DNA of 64,000 bases from an uncultured Gammaproteobacteria bacterium (GTDB lineage: Bacteria; Pseudomonadota; Gammaproteobacteria; Nitrosococcales; Methylophagaceae): positions 186,001-250,000 of the forward strand of contig CAJIZI010000001.1 of the NCBI GenBank assembly GCA_905181885.1, written 5' to 3'. Made by a program: the position numbers and the translations under genes. The notes beneath the pieces were generated by a model, which had not been told where the DNA came from, did no database searches, and saw only the letters and a list, made by a program, of their open reading frames with translations. Positions 29,903 to 42,818 of the stretch are shown piece after piece (position 1 is the stretch's first letter; each line of letters starts with the position of its first letter).

Positions 29903-31585
29903 CTAGCTTGTCTTAACCCAAGTATCGCGAAGAGTAATCGTCCGATTAAATACTAAGTTTCCAGATGCACTCAACTCACTATCTGCACAAAAGTAGCCTT
30001 CTCGCTCAAATTGGTAGACAAGGTTGCTTGCAGCCAAGGCAACACTAGGCTCAACAATACTTTGAGTCAGTGTTATCAAAGAGTCGGGGTTCAAATGTAC
30101 CGTAAAGTCATCAACATCTTTATCCATGTCTGGGTGTGGATGATTGAATAAACGGTCAAACACCCTTATTTCAAGTGGTATGCCATGTTTTGCTGATACC
30201 CAGTGAATCACACCCTTTACTTTACGATCTTCGGGGTTGACTCCTAAAGTTGCAGGATCGTAGCTACACCTAAGTTCAACAACCTCACCAAGCTCATCTT
30301 TTATTACCTCATCACAACGAATAACATATGCATTTCTAAGACGCACCTCTTTGTCTTTGACCAATCGTTTAAATTTATTATTGGCTTCTTCCTTGAAATC
30401 CGACTTGTCAATATAAAGTGTTTTGCTAAATGGAACCTCACGAGTACCCATGCTCTCATTTTGAGGATGATTCGGTGCAATCAATTGCTCTGTTTTATCT
30501 TCTGGATAATTACTTATCACAACTTTAAGTGGATCCAGAACAGCCATTGCTCGGGGTGAATTTTCATTCAAATTTTCTCGGACGCAACTTTCCAGTATTC
30601 CCATTTCAACAGAGTTATCGGCTTTTGTTACACCGATACGCAAACAAAACTCACGTAATGCTTCAGCCGGATAGCCCCGTCGACGCATACCTGTAATTGT
30701 GGGCATTCTTGGGTCATTCCAACCATTAACAAAATTTCCTTCAACCAATTTTGTAAGTTTACGCTTGCTAGTGATCGTATATTGTAAATTAAGCCTTGAA
30801 AACTCAATTTGTTTTGGATGATGTTCTGTTTTTATAGTATTCAGAAACCAATCATATAACGGTCTGTGATCTTCGAATTCTAAGGTACAGAGAGAATGCG
30901 TCACTCCTTCAATCGCATCAGATAAGCAATGAGCATAATCATACATCGGATAAATTGACCAAGCAGTCCCTGTCTGATGATGTACCACATCACGCCTAAT
31001 TCGATAAATAGCGGGATCACGCAGATTGATATTCGCTGAGGCCATATCAACCTTAGCTCTCAACAGTCGAGATCCATCTTCAAACTCACCGTCACGCATT
31101 CGTTTGAATAAATCTAAATTTTCTTTAATCGACCGTTCTCGATAAGGACTATCTTTACCGGGAGTAGTCAGTGTCCCTCGATACTCACGTGTTTCTTCAG
31201 CAGACAAATCACAAACATAGGCATCACCTTGCTCAATAAGTTGCACAGCGTAAGCATACAGTTTCTCAAAATAACTCGAAGCATAGTGCAAGTGTTTCTC
31301 GAATTCAAAACCTAACCAATGCACATCTGTCTTAATCGCATCAACAAATTCTTCTTCTTCTTTTTGAGGATTAGTATCATCAAAACGCAAGGTACATAAA
31401 CCCTTGTAGTCCATAGCTAAACCAAAATTCAAACAAATGGATTTAGCGTGACCGATATGTAGGTAGCCATTAGGTTCAGGCGGGAAACGCGTTTGGAAGT
31501 GGCCACCATACTTATTTGCTGTCATATCAGAATCAATAATATGTCGGATAAAATTGCTTGGCTTTGTGTCCGCTATTTCGTTCAT
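29903..31585 (-). CDS. glnS: Glutaminyl-tRNA synthetase
   Basis: Charges tRNA-Gln. The 560-aa protein has class I motifs: the HIGH signature in [21 protein letters not shown] and the KMSKS variant [10 protein letters not shown]. GlnRS-specific features include [39 protein letters not shown] and a C-terminal two-domain beta-barrel anticodon-binding region (from about residue 340). The isolated position upstream of the fdh regulatory region suggests its own transcription unit. Confidence 0.97.
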   Translation of the reverse strand: MNEIADTKPSNFIRHIIDSDMTANKYGGHFQTRFPPEPNGYLHIGHAKSICLNFGLAMDYKGLCTLRFDDTNPQKEEEEFVDAIKTDVHWLGFEFEKHLHYASSYFEKLYAYAVQLIEQGDAYVCDLSAEETREYRGTLTTPGKDSPYRERSIKENLDLFKRMRDGEFEDGSRLLRAKVDMASANINLRDPAIYRIRRDVVHHQTGTAWSIYPMYDYAHCLSDAIEGVTHSLCTLEFEDHRPLYDWFLNTIKTEHHPKQIEFSRLNLQYTITSKRKLTKLVEGNFVNGWNDPRMPTITGMRRRGYPAEALREFCLRIGVTKADNSVEMGILESCVRENLNENSPRAMAVLDPLKVVISNYPEDKTEQLIAPNHPQNESMGTREVPFSKTLYIDKSDFKEEANNKFKRLVKDKEVRLRNAYVIRCDEVIKDELGEVVELRCSYDPATLGVNPEDRKVKGVIHWVSAKHGIPLEIRVFDRLFNHPHPDMDKDVDDFTVHLNPDSLITLTQSIVEPSVALAASNLVYQFEREGYFCADSELSASGNLVFNRTITLRDTWVKTS

Positions 31586-31747
31586 TTTGCTCTCAATTGT
31601 TCATTAATTTCAGGCATAATTTTTGCCTTGATAGCTATTAAAAGCCTAAGGATAAGGACTTTAGTACAGTGGTGCAACTCACTTATAGTCAACAATAACT
31701 TAGACGACTAGTCACTTCATAAAAATTTTAAAGCAATAACATGATAC

Positions 31748-32146
31748 TCACGCACCTTCATTAGAAGGATAAGCCGAGAACTCAACCGAGATATTACAAT
31801 GATGTAATATTCCTAAAAATTCAGCTGACAAATTCACTGGCGCTGGCATTTCACCTGCTGGACCCACTGTGACATCTAGATCTAAAAAACAATTAACCTC
31901 ATTGTGTTTTAGAAAAGTAAATGCTTGTTCTTGCACATCAAGAAACTGTTTGGTTTTTTGCAGGCCATTTATCACAGTCTCATTTTCTACCAGAATCACG
32001 TCAAAACCTGAAAACTCAGTAGGGTTGCCTAATATATCGAGCTCTCCTTTTTTAAATAGGTTTGAAATAGCCATCTCTGGATACTTATTACAAAACAGAG
32101 CAACATCAAACTGCTCCCCATAAATGCGTAAAACCATATCCAACAT
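31748..32146 (-). CDS. Small conserved-type protein of unknown function
   Basis: A 132-aa acidic, soluble protein that I do not recognise with confidence. No signal peptide or membrane segment is visible. The outline (MLDMVLRIYGEQFD at the start, GELDILGNPTEFSGFDV, then a hydrophobic C-terminal strand NISVEFSAY) faintly resembles DUF4279-type immunity-like proteins, but this is a guess. It lies between glnS and parC on the same strand, with spacers of about 160 and 110 nt. Coding is supported by a clean frame and codon usage like its neighbours. Confidence 0.6.
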   Translation of the reverse strand: MLDMVLRIYGEQFDVALFCNKYPEMAISNLFKKGELDILGNPTEFSGFDVILVENETVINGLQKTKQFLDVQEQAFTFLKHNEVNCFLDLDVTVGPAGEMPAPVNLSAEFLGILHHCNISVEFSAYPSNEGA

Positions 32147-32256
32147 TTATTTCCTTAACCTTATAATTTTTCTAGTGGATAAATGAAAAGCCCTTCTAGC
32201 TCAGAGTCTCATTCGCTCGTCTAAGTAACCCATTTCTCTTATGAGTTTTAATGGCT

Positions 32257-34497
32257 TTATTCTACAACTTCCACTTTGGTTACTTTCTGTAACCCTCTTG
32301 GTAACTTATGACCTCGTTTCCCCCTCTCGCCGGTGTAGTGAGCTAAGTCCGCTTGTTTTAATGTCAAGTGACGTTTACCAGCATGTAATGTCAGGCTTTC
32401 CCCTTCAGGTACTTCGGTCACTGAATGTAACCATTCTCTTTTATTTGCAAAGGCTGCTTGGGGAATATTAATTAAGCGAACTCCCTTGCCTTTATTCATA
32501 CTCGGAATTTCGCTCGCTGCAAAGACTAATAGCCGACCATCACCGGCCATAACTGCTAATTTGGCAGTTGAAAGGTCACCAAGTAATGAAGGCTCCAATA
32601 CTTCAGCGTCGTCCGGTAGGTTAAATAAAGCTTTACCAGCTTTATTTTTGGCCAACAAGTTACCCAGAGTAGTAATGAAGCCATAGCCTGCTGAATTAGA
32701 TAGTAATAATGGTTGCTCCAACTCACCCGCCAACAATGCTACGAAGCGTGCATTAGGAGGCATTTGCAATCGTCCACTCAAAGGCTCGCCTTGTCCACGT
32801 GCCGACGGCAAGGTGTGCGCTGGCAAGGAGTAACTTCGGCCTGTTGAGTCTAGAAAAACAATTTGTTGATTGCTACGTGCTTTCACTGAAGTTGCATAGC
32901 GGTCACCTGTACGAAAGTTTAGCGAGGCTGGATCAACATCATGGCCCTTCGCGGCTCTAACCCATCCACTTTCCGACAACACGATTGTAATAGCCTCTGT
33001 CGGCAACAAATCTATTTCACTCATAGCTTTGGCTGCATCTCGGTTTACAAGCATCGAACGACGATCATCACCAAATTTCTCAGCATCAGCCACCAATTCT
33101 TTACGAATGAGGGTTTTAAGGCGGGTTTCCGAACTAAGTAATAATTCTAATTGCTTGCGTTCTTTTGCCAATGCATCCAGTTCACCTTGAAGCTTCATTT
33201 CCTCAAGTTTGGCTAAATGACGTAACTTTAATTCTAAAATTGATTCTGCTTGACGATCAGTAATTAAAAACCTGGCCATTAAGATCGATTTTGCTTCATC
33301 TTCTGTTCGGATAATGGCTATTACTTCATCTATGTTTAGATAAGCAATTAATAAACCTTCGAGCACGTGGATCCTATCTAGTATTTTATTCAGGCGATAT
33401 TGTAAACGCCGACGAACAGTTTCAGTCCGATATGTAAGCCACTCCAGTAACATGTCACGTAGATTTTTAACTTGTGGACGTCCATCCAAGCCAATCATAT
33501 TCATGTTAACTCGGTAACTACGCTCTAAATCTGTAGTGGCAAATAGATGCAACATAAGACTATCAATATCAATACGATTTGAACGTGGCACTACGACCAA
33601 TCTAACAGGATGCTCATGGTCAGATTCATCACGTAAATCAGCTACCATCGGTAGTTTTTTGTTTTGCATTTGATTGGCAATTTGCTCAATCACTTTCGCA
33701 CCAGAGACCTGATAAGGCAGCGCATTAATAATCAACTCACCTTCTTCAACGAGATACTTTCCTCGCTGTCGCACAGATCCATGTCCTGTTGCATAAATTT
33801 TATATAAGTCTTCTTCTGATGAAATAATTTCCCCACCTGTCGGAAAATCTGGTGCTTTCACGACTTCAAGCAACTGTTCCAATTTTGTTGACGGCTTTTT
33901 CAACAGTAACAAACACGCTTCGACAACTTCACGTAAATTATGGGGAGGAACATCTGTCGCCATACCAACAGCAATTCCACTTCCTCCATTGAGTAAAACA
34001 TTTGGTAGCCGGGCAGGCAGTAACTGGGGTTCATTCATCGTGCCATCAAAGTTTGGTACCCAATCAACAGTACCTTGGCCTAATTCAGTTAATAGCGTTT
34101 GAGCATATGGCGCTAGACGTGACTCTGTGTAACGCATGGCTGCAAAAGATTTAGGGTCATCCATCGAGCCCCAGTTACCTTGGCCATCGACGAGGGGATA
34201 ACGATAAGAGAACGGCTGTGCCATCAATACCATTGCTTCATAGCAGGCTGAATCGCCATGAGGATGATACTTACCCAACACATCACCGACTGTACGTGCT
34301 GACTTTTTATGTTTTGATAATGCACTGAGACCCAATTCTGACATCGCATATATAATACGGCGCTGAACAGGTTTCAATCCATCACCCACATGCGGCAATG
34401 CACGATCTAAAATGACATACATGGAATAATCCAGATATGCTTTTTCAGTAAAGTCTCTTACCGGTAACTGTTCTAAATCGTCAACTAATGAACTCAT
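32257..34497 (-). CDS. parC: DNA topoisomerase IV subunit A
   Basis: DNA-cutting subunit of topoisomerase IV, which decatenates daughter chromosomes. It has 746 aa. The catalytic tyrosine is Y123 in AAMRYTES. The quinolone-resistance region reads [11 protein letters not shown] with Ser 83 and Glu 87, the susceptible-type residues. The C-terminal beta-pinwheel region starts near residue 500. It is preceded 25 nt upstream by parE. Distinguished from GyrA by its shorter C-terminus, with no GyrA box seen, and by parE adjacency. Confidence 0.97.
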   Translation of the reverse strand: MSSLVDDLEQLPVRDFTEKAYLDYSMYVILDRALPHVGDGLKPVQRRIIYAMSELGLSALSKHKKSARTVGDVLGKYHPHGDSACYEAMVLMAQPFSYRYPLVDGQGNWGSMDDPKSFAAMRYTESRLAPYAQTLLTELGQGTVDWVPNFDGTMNEPQLLPARLPNVLLNGGSGIAVGMATDVPPHNLREVVEACLLLLKKPSTKLEQLLEVVKAPDFPTGGEIISSEEDLYKIYATGHGSVRQRGKYLVEEGELIINALPYQVSGAKVIEQIANQMQNKKLPMVADLRDESDHEHPVRLVVVPRSNRIDIDSLMLHLFATTDLERSYRVNMNMIGLDGRPQVKNLRDMLLEWLTYRTETVRRRLQYRLNKILDRIHVLEGLLIAYLNIDEVIAIIRTEDEAKSILMARFLITDRQAESILELKLRHLAKLEEMKLQGELDALAKERKQLELLLSSETRLKTLIRKELVADAEKFGDDRRSMLVNRDAAKAMSEIDLLPTEAITIVLSESGWVRAAKGHDVDPASLNFRTGDRYATSVKARSNQQIVFLDSTGRSYSLPAHTLPSARGQGEPLSGRLQMPPNARFVALLAGELEQPLLLSNSAGYGFITTLGNLLAKNKAGKALFNLPDDAEVLEPSLLGDLSTAKLAVMAGDGRLLVFAASEIPSMNKGKGVRLINIPQAAFANKREWLHSVTEVPEGESLTLHAGKRHLTLKQADLAHYTGERGKRGHKLPRGLQKVTKVEVVE

Positions 34498-34522
34498 TGC
34501 CCAATCATCTCTTTATTGAAAA

Positions 34523-36424
<1,902 letters not shown>

Positions 36425-36580
36425 TTATTTGTTTCTGTGCAAAAGAGAGTAGCAGGATAAAAGGCTACTGCACAATACAATTAGAGACTTAATTACTCTC
36501 AAGCTATAGCCACCATCTAAAACAAAGTTAATTTAAAATGTTTGTGCCAAGTCATTAATACTCTAAATTGGCACCCAGCG

Positions 36581-37759
36581 TTATGAAATATATGCTGAAC
36601 GTATACTTTTCAACACCATCATGATTAGTGACCTTGGTGCTGCAATATTCAATCGCATAAAACCTGAACCGGCAATACCAAAAAGCGTGCCTGGACTCAT
36701 TGCAACCTTAGCTTGCTCAATAAAAAAATGGTGTAACTCAACATCTTTCATAGCCATCTTCCGACAGTCAAGCCACAATAAATACGTCCCTTCTGATTCA
36801 ACCACGGTGATATCCGGCAATGATTCTTTCAGATAAAATTTAACAGTCTCTTTTGTGATTTTTAAATAGAGCATCAAATCTTTCAACCAAGCTTCACCGT
36901 GCTGATAAGCTGCTTCAAAACCACAGATGCTAAATGGGTTCATGTTACTAACATGCCATTGGCTAAATACTTGTTTTATTGCTTTACGCTGAGCCTTGTC
37001 ACTTATAACCATAGCTGACAAACCAAGGCCCGGGATATTGAAGGTCTTACTTGGCGATACAGTTGTTATAATTGAAACATCATCAGCCAATGTTGTTATA
37101 GCTAAATGCTTCTGACCAGGAAAGATCAAATCGGCATGGATTTCATCTGAAATGATAGTCAAACCGTAACGTCGAGCCACTTCCAGTAAGCCTTCAAGTT
37201 CTGACTGTCTCCAAACACGACCTACCGGATTATGGGGTGAACACAGTACCAGAAACTTGGCGCCCGCTTCCGCACACTCAGCTAGATGTTCCAAGTCCAT
37301 CTGGTAATGGTTACCTTCTAGTCTGAGTGGGTTTTCGACTAAAGTCCTCTGGGTGTCAGTCACTGCAGTAAAAAAAGGATGGTAAACTGGTGGTTGAATT
37401 ATCACCTTATCTCCTACCTCCGTTAGTGCTGTGATCGCAGCATAGATAGAAGGTACAACCCCCGGACACATCACAATACTTTCTCTGTCTATTTCCCAAT
37501 TGTGGCGAGTTTTAAACCAGTCCTGCATTGATATGAACATACTTTCCGGATATTCGGTGTAGCCATAAATAGTATGCTCCGCACGCCCTACTAATGCCCT
37601 CGTCACCGCTACAGGTGCTGCGAAATCCATATCAGCGACCCATACGGGCGTTATATCCTTTGTCCCAAAGTAAGTTTCTCGACCTTCATATTTTAAACTC
37701 GCCGTGCCTTCGCGGCTAACCGGCGTGTCAAAATCATGTGTCATCCGCGATAACGCCAC
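36581..37759 (-). CDS. ovoB: PLP-dependent C-S lyase, probable ovothiol OvoB
   Basis: Class I PLP lyase of the MalY/PatB type, 392 aa. In OvoA-containing genomes a neighbouring lyase of this family (OvoB) splits the 5-histidylcysteine sulfoxide made by OvoA to 5-mercaptohistidine. Visible: CPGVVPSIYAAI, SPHNPVGRVW, ISDEIHADLIFPGQKH and the PLP lysine in SPSKTFNIPGLGLS. The start lies within the ovoA 3' end (19-nt overlap), so the two are coupled. Cystathionine beta-lyase activity is a possible alternative, but the context favours OvoB. Confidence 0.86.
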   Translation of the reverse strand: MALSRMTHDFDTPVSREGTASLKYEGRETYFGTKDITPVWVADMDFAAPVAVTRALVGRAEHTIYGYTEYPESMFISMQDWFKTRHNWEIDRESIVMCPGVVPSIYAAITALTEVGDKVIIQPPVYHPFFTAVTDTQRTLVENPLRLEGNHYQMDLEHLAECAEAGAKFLVLCSPHNPVGRVWRQSELEGLLEVARRYGLTIISDEIHADLIFPGQKHLAITTLADDVSIITTVSPSKTFNIPGLGLSAMVISDKAQRKAIKQVFSQWHVSNMNPFSICGFEAAYQHGEAWLKDLMLYLKITKETVKFYLKESLPDITVVESEGTYLLWLDCRKMAMKDVELHHFFIEQAKVAMSPGTLFGIAGSGFMRLNIAAPRSLIMMVLKSIRSAYIS

Positions 37760-39909
37760 ATAGTAGCTTCTGCCAATGTGTGTTGAAATTTACGGCTAGT
37801 TTCACGGATCACAAACGGCACTGCAATTGGCCCCTGTACTAAATCAAAGTGAGGCGCCAACATTTCTTTCAAACCGTCAAGAGTACATACATTCTCACCG
37901 TTCACCTTACGCCCGCCGACCCATTCGTCCTTATTAGTGTGTTCTTCAAGCCAAGTGTATGGTGAGGTAATCATTAAAATACCACCTGAGTTCATTCGCT
38001 CTTGAATCGTCGTTAAAAATAATGATGGCTGATATAACCGGTCTATCAAATTAGCAGCCAACACTAAATCATAGCCTTGATAGATGGGCTTCAAGTTACA
38101 AGCATCACCCTGCATGAATTCAACTTTTTTTGCTGAGACTTCATCAGTAAAGTCAATTAAATGACGTTCTTTATAGAGAGCTAATTCGCCCTCATCCACT
38201 ATACTGTAGCGAATTACACCTTGTTGCTGTAATTGCACTCCTATATTGATTAATCTGGCGGAGAAATCAATCGCGGTCACATGATCAAATTGCTTCGCCA
38301 ACTCGAAACTTGAACGACCGACGGCACAACCAATATCTAAAGCTCTGCCCTTAGCTTGGTCACCCATTGCACCGATCCCTAATTCAGCCAGTGCTACAGG
38401 GAAATTATCAACATCAAGATAGCGCTCTCCAAAATGGAACTCAGCATATTCTGATGACATTTTATCTGTCTCGTAATTTGAACTCACTTGCTCTTCTAAC
38501 TCCTCTGCAATCACATAACGGAATCCCGCATGCTGAAAAAAATGTTTTCTAAAGGCATAACGTGCACTTCTACGGCTCTCATTACCACAGGAAATCCACG
38601 ACCCACCTTTAAATAAATTATGGCGACCATCAAATGTTGGCATCGTAAAGTCATCATAAAGCGGATGAACTTTAAATTTATCTAAAGGATAAATTGCCGT
38701 TTCAGTCCACTGCCAGACATTACCTACAATATCGTATAAATCGCCATGCGCATGGCGATTTACAGGACAAGAGGATGCCGCATGATCTAAGTGCAAATTC
38801 GCATTAGCCAATCTACCTTGCTCGAGCTCTTTAACTCCCGAGAAATCATATAATCGATACCACTCATCTTCGGTAGGTAATCGAACCTGTTCACCACTCT
38901 TTTTTGCCAGCCAATTGCAAAAAGCCTTTGATTCATGATAGTTAACATCGGCAGGCCAGTCCCATGGCATTGGCACCACTTCAGCCATTAGCCGCAGCTG
39001 CCAGCCTTGTTCAGCACTCACCCAAAAGCTGGGATGAGTTGACTTCGTATATTGAAGCCATTCTAATCCTTCTTCAGCCCAGAAACTTTCGTCTTCATAA
39101 CCACCAGCTTGTACAAACTCGAAAAACTCTTGATTACTCACCAAGTAACGACCGGCTTTAAAGCCTTTAACTAGTCCTTTGTGACTACCATATTCATTAT
39201 CCCAACCATAGTAGGCTTCATCATCATTTTTGCCTACTAACACCTCACCAGTGGGAATATCAACAAAATCATTTACGGGAGCCTCACCTGCGACATCACA
39301 AGGTGCCCAATCTTTGTGAGGCCTTACCCAATCAATATTTTGCTGGCGAATTAAAACGGATGATGTTTCAAGATGGATATGCTCATGCTCAATTCCCATC
39401 ATTACTGTCCACCATGGACTTTCCCAGTCAATAGGCAATGAAAGCGGTGTGATTTTAATTAATCGATTAATCGCTTCACAGACCTGACCTCGATAAGTCT
39501 TAACTTCTTCGACAGTAGGCCAATCGTAATGTGCTTCATCTAAATCATCCCAACTCATTTCATCGACGCCGATAGCAAACATAGACTCAAACTGTGAATT
39601 AACACGGTGCTCAAGCAACCCTCCAATTATCAGTTTATTTACAAAGAATGTTGCTGTATGACCAAAATAAAAAATTAAAGGATGACGAAGTGAAATCGAC
39701 TTTTGATAATAAGCTCTATCATCTATTAGTATTTCAAATAGCTTATTATAGCGCTGCCACGTCTTATTAAAATACGTTGCTATTTCTTCTCGCTTGGCTT
39801 CAACATTATCACCCGTGAGCAAAGGAGTTCTAATGAATGCTGCTATTTCTTCTCGCTCCAACTTATTACTAATGTGTAATGATTCTCTTAAAGACTGTGA
39901 TGATGACAT
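37741..39909 (-). CDS. ovoA: 5-histidylcysteine sulfoxide synthase/methyltransferase OvoA
   Basis: Iron enzyme joining cysteine sulfur to histidine C5 with O2. A fused methyltransferase later N-methylates the product to give ovothiol A, a thiol antioxidant. The 722-aa protein has, in order, a DinB-like helical domain (the HEHIHLETSS stretch near residue 170 contributes iron-binding histidines), an FGE/sulfatase-modifying-factor domain (about 215-480; RLPTEDEWYRLYDF, GNVWQWTETAIYP, FKGGSWISCGNESRRSARY) and a SAM methyltransferase domain (from about 520; ALDIGCAVGRSSFELA). The three-domain layout distinguishes OvoA from ergothioneine EgtB. The ovoB gene overlaps its 3' end. Confidence 0.95.
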   Translation of the reverse strand: MSSSQSLRESLHISNKLEREEIAAFIRTPLLTGDNVEAKREEIATYFNKTWQRYNKLFEILIDDRAYYQKSISLRHPLIFYFGHTATFFVNKLIIGGLLEHRVNSQFESMFAIGVDEMSWDDLDEAHYDWPTVEEVKTYRGQVCEAINRLIKITPLSLPIDWESPWWTVMMGIEHEHIHLETSSVLIRQQNIDWVRPHKDWAPCDVAGEAPVNDFVDIPTGEVLVGKNDDEAYYGWDNEYGSHKGLVKGFKAGRYLVSNQEFFEFVQAGGYEDESFWAEEGLEWLQYTKSTHPSFWVSAEQGWQLRLMAEVVPMPWDWPADVNYHESKAFCNWLAKKSGEQVRLPTEDEWYRLYDFSGVKELEQGRLANANLHLDHAASSCPVNRHAHGDLYDIVGNVWQWTETAIYPLDKFKVHPLYDDFTMPTFDGRHNLFKGGSWISCGNESRRSARYAFRKHFFQHAGFRYVIAEELEEQVSSNYETDKMSSEYAEFHFGERYLDVDNFPVALAELGIGAMGDQAKGRALDIGCAVGRSSFELAKQFDHVTAIDFSARLINIGVQLQQQGVIRYSIVDEGELALYKERHLIDFTDEVSAKKVEFMQGDACNLKPIYQGYDLVLAANLIDRLYQPSLFLTTIQERMNSGGILMITSPYTWLEEHTNKDEWVGGRKVNGENVCTLDGLKEMLAPHFDLVQGPIAVPFVIRETSRKFQHTLAEATMWRYRG

Positions 39910-39993
39910 TAAACTATCCTTACCCGGTTCCCGAATACTTGAGGCACAAGCCTACCTATTTAAAATTTTGAATAACAACATTTTTTCACTTAA

Positions 39994-41229
39994 CTAACTT
40001 CCCGCCCTTTGTTCAACACTCTTACCTTCGATTATCAGTTCAAGATAATTCAACCACTGCAGCGCTTGCTTCTCTTCACTTTTATAATCTGTTGCTTTAT
40101 TTAAATAGAACTTTGCTTTCTTCAATCGGCCCAATTGAAATTCTGCCAGCCCTGCCATCAAAATAGCCGTTCCCCGCTTAGCCCCCTTCAACTTCTGAAG
40201 GCTATTTTCAAAGGCTTCACTCGAAGTTTGCCATTTCTCCAAATCAAACAACACCCTACCATATTTCAAATCTGACTCACCAGTAGAATCCTTTTCAGCT
40301 AAACGTTTTAAAACTGCTGCTGCCTTTCCCCTTTCTCTTGCAGCCAGCCAACTATCAGCTAGAAGACTAAGGTTTTTCTCATTATCAATAACCACACCTT
40401 TTTGCAGCCCAACCACCAACAATTGCGCTGATTTATAGGGTATATTTAGATACCTGTAGAGTGAGGAAACACGAAGTAAAACATCACCATCACTCAATTC
40501 AAGACGATCTGCCAACACTTGAGCTGCTAGGGCCGATACCTCCTTATTCTGCTGTCCGTATAAGAAGGCTAATTGTTGCCAATATCGATCTTTATGTGGG
40601 TAATGAACAATCATCAACTCTACTAACTCAATACCAGCCGAATACTGCTTTAATTCTATGTGGGCGGCTAATAACAATTGATACCAGTTTTCAGGTGCAG
40701 ACTTTTTATTACCAATAGCAACCTTCATATGTATGACTGTCTGGCTGTAGTTATTAAGTGGGTAATAACCGCTCGCAATCAGGGCATGTGCAGCATTCGA
40801 AGGAGAAGACTCGCCACTAAACCATTGTTCAAGCATTTTAACCCCCTTACTGTACTCTTCCTCAATCAGTAACAATTGACCTAAGTTATAGCGAAGGGAA
40901 TGGCTCACTGTTTCAGACAAAACTCTTAAGGCTAAAACTTGTTCAAACTCTGTTATTGCTTTTTGATATTGCTCTTGAGAAGAATAGGCATAGCCAAGCA
41001 TTTGTTTTACCATCGCTTCGTCATAAGACCCAGCATTCGTTCTCTTAAGTAGCCCTAGTAATTGTATCTCTGCTTTAGAGTACTGTTCTTTGAACATCAA
41101 TTGTTGCGTAGTAACTAGGGCCTTGTAGGTCTCATTAGTAAGCGAGTATTGATTACTGTTTTTTGCCATTGTTAGCGTATTGAAGAACAACAACATGGCC
41201 AATAAAGTAATACTTAGCCGACTAGACAT
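39994..41229 (-). CDS. Periplasmic TPR protein of the TonB operon
   Basis: A 411-aa protein with an N-terminal signal-peptide-like hydrophobic segment (LSITLLAMLLFFNTLTMAK) and repeated helix pairs typical of tetratricopeptide repeats, for example YDEAMVKQMLGYAYSSQEQYQKA (quoted in part). In TonB2-type operons a TPR lipoprotein or periplasmic protein is the last gene, and it is thought to help the TonB complex engage receptors. The stop of tonB overlaps its start by one base, so it belongs to this operon. Confidence 0.83.
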   Translation of the reverse strand: MSSRLSITLLAMLLFFNTLTMAKNSNQYSLTNETYKALVTTQQLMFKEQYSKAEIQLLGLLKRTNAGSYDEAMVKQMLGYAYSSQEQYQKAITEFEQVLALRVLSETVSHSLRYNLGQLLLIEEEYSKGVKMLEQWFSGESSPSNAAHALIASGYYPLNNYSQTVIHMKVAIGNKKSAPENWYQLLLAAHIELKQYSAGIELVELMIVHYPHKDRYWQQLAFLYGQQNKEVSALAAQVLADRLELSDGDVLLRVSSLYRYLNIPYKSAQLLVVGLQKGVVIDNEKNLSLLADSWLAARERGKAAAVLKRLAEKDSTGESDLKYGRVLFDLEKWQTSSEAFENSLQKLKGAKRGTAILMAGLAEFQLGRLKKAKFYLNKATDYKSEEKQALQWLNYLELIIEGKSVEQRAGS

Positions 41230-41900
41230 TATTTAGCCAACTTAAAAGTAATTTCTTGCGCTGCTGATTGCTCTACGGCTTGCCCATTGATGATTTTTGG
41301 GTTGAATTTCCATTTTTTAATAGCTTTGATAGCTGCATTTTCAAACACGCCCGGAGGAGAAGCACTCAACACTTTTGGATTAAAAACACGACCGTCTTTA
41401 GTAATTGTAAATGCCACTCTCACTACACCTTCTATATTTCGACGTGAAGCAGAGCGTGGGTATCGAGGTGGGATCCTGACCAAAGGTGCTACTAAATCAT
41501 AATCTGAAATAGAAGTCATAAAAGGTTTAACTGGAGCAGCTAAAAACTCACCAAGATGGGGCCCGCTAGCAATATTAAGCGGGACTTTGATGTTGGGTAT
41601 AACCATTTTTGGTACTAGCGCTTTGGGCTGTTTCATTTGCGGAGTTGCCTGTGTCAAAACTGGCATTTTTTCGGGTGGTATTGGCTTATCAGGTAGTTCG
41701 CGATTTCTTGTTTCCGTAGTTGTCCCTTTTTTAACCCTAACAAAATCCAACAACTGTGTTTCCCCAGTCAATTCCTGTTGAAAATTATTGCTTGATGTCA
41801 TTGCCTGCATAATTGTGAATAATCCTAAGTTCACTAAAACAGCAAATAGCAATCCAAATCCTAAGCGCATACTAACTTGATTAATCCCGCTCTGCAGCAA
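41229..41900 (-). CDS. tonB: TonB-family energy transducer (TonB2-like)
   Basis: Links the inner-membrane proton motive force to outer-membrane receptors. The 223-aa protein has one N-terminal membrane anchor (LGFGLLFAVLVNLGLFTIM), a Pro-rich/charged periplasmic spacer (PIPPEKMPVLTQATPQMKQP) and a C-terminal TonB domain (PPRYPRSASRRNIEGVVRV, ITKDGRVFNPKVLSASPPG, AAIKAIKKWKFNP). The short length is typical of TonB2. It overlaps exbD by 20 nt. Its position in a DUF3450-TtpC-ExbB-ExbD-TonB-TPR order is standard for TonB2 modules. Confidence 0.93.
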   Translation of the reverse strand: MLQSGINQVSMRLGFGLLFAVLVNLGLFTIMQAMTSSNNFQQELTGETQLLDFVRVKKGTTTETRNRELPDKPIPPEKMPVLTQATPQMKQPKALVPKMVIPNIKVPLNIASGPHLGEFLAAPVKPFMTSISDYDLVAPLVRIPPRYPRSASRRNIEGVVRVAFTITKDGRVFNPKVLSASPPGVFENAAIKAIKKWKFNPKIINGQAVEQSAAQEITFKLAK

Positions 41901-42288
41901 TCGAAACGTTAGCTATTCCAGCTAATCTTGCCTGATCCATGACTTCAATCAACAGACCAGTTTTCGCATCTTTGTCCGCTATGATAATTACCGAGCCTTC
42001 CGGGTTTTCTGCATGGAGTCGTTCAATATTCGCACGCACTGCACGGCGGTCAACCACCCGCCCACCAATGTTAATTTGACCACTAGAAGTGATAGCCACC
42101 ATAATATTTGCTAATTCTTTGTTCACTGCCGTTTCAGCAGAAGGTCGGTTCACATCCACTCCTGTTTCATTTACAAAAGAAGTTGTGACAATAAAAAAAA
42201 TCAACAATATAAAAACCATATCAATTAATGGTGTCATATTTATTTCTGCGGCACTGCCACTTTCACGCCTTGAGTGCCTATTTCTCAT
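41881..42288 (-). CDS. exbD: ExbD-type biopolymer transport protein
   Basis: Proton-channel partner of ExbB in the TonB complex. The 135-aa protein has one N-terminal membrane helix bearing the conserved aspartate (INMTPLIDMVFILLIFFIVT; Asp in PLIDMVF) and a periplasmic domain ending in VEVMDQARLAGIANVSIAAE. It sits between exbB (20 nt upstream) and tonB, which it overlaps. Confidence 0.95.
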   Translation of the reverse strand: MRNRHSRRESGSAAEINMTPLIDMVFILLIFFIVTTSFVNETGVDVNRPSAETAVNKELANIMVAITSSGQINIGGRVVDRRAVRANIERLHAENPEGSVIIIADKDAKTGLLIEVMDQARLAGIANVSIAAERD

Positions 42289-42308
42289 TATCTACACCAT
42301 TTATCATA

Positions 42309-42818
42309 TCAGTCATCCTGCCTTAGTTTATCTGCAACATTTTCAACTGCTAGCGACATCCGAGACTCTAATTCAGTACTAAAATATAATCCTGAAAGTG
42401 CCGTTACTAAACCTGCCATTGTTGTGATTAAAGCCACTGAAATACCTCCGGCCATTCCCCGTGCGTTACCCGTGCCAAAAACGGATAGCACATCAAAAGT
42501 CTGGATCATGCCATCTACCGTACCCAATAAACCCAACATTGGTAACGCACCAGTCAATGTTCTAATAAACATTAAATAACGTCTTAATGAAGCACGAGAT
42601 TTTGCAATCATTCCTACTCGAATTTGTTTCGCTGCCCAGCTTCGCCTTTCTGATCGTTGCTGCCATTCGGACAACAATATCGTTAGTGATTGCGGGTGAA
42701 CCCAATAAACATATAGATACCGCTCAGCAATCAAAGTCCACATTAAAATAGAAGCAAATAATATTAACCACAGCACCGTGCCACCGCTTTCCATAAATAA
42801 CTGTACGTTAAATATCAT
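42309..42818 (-). CDS. exbB: ExbB/TolQ-type proton channel protein (short, ExbB2-like)
   Basis: Inner-membrane MotA/TolQ/ExbB-family protein, 169 aa. Three membrane segments can be recognised, with the family signature LPMLGLLGTVDGMIQTF and GGISVALITTMAGLVTALSGL. It starts one base inside the stop of the preceding long ExbB-like gene and is followed by exbD. It is shorter than classical ExbB (about 240 aa), which is normal for ExbB2 in TonB2 operons. Confidence 0.93.
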   Translation of the reverse strand: MIFNVQLFMESGGTVLWLILFASILMWTLIAERYLYVYWVHPQSLTILLSEWQQRSERRSWAAKQIRVGMIAKSRASLRRYLMFIRTLTGALPMLGLLGTVDGMIQTFDVLSVFGTGNARGMAGGISVALITTMAGLVTALSGLYFSTELESRMSLAVENVADKLRQDD

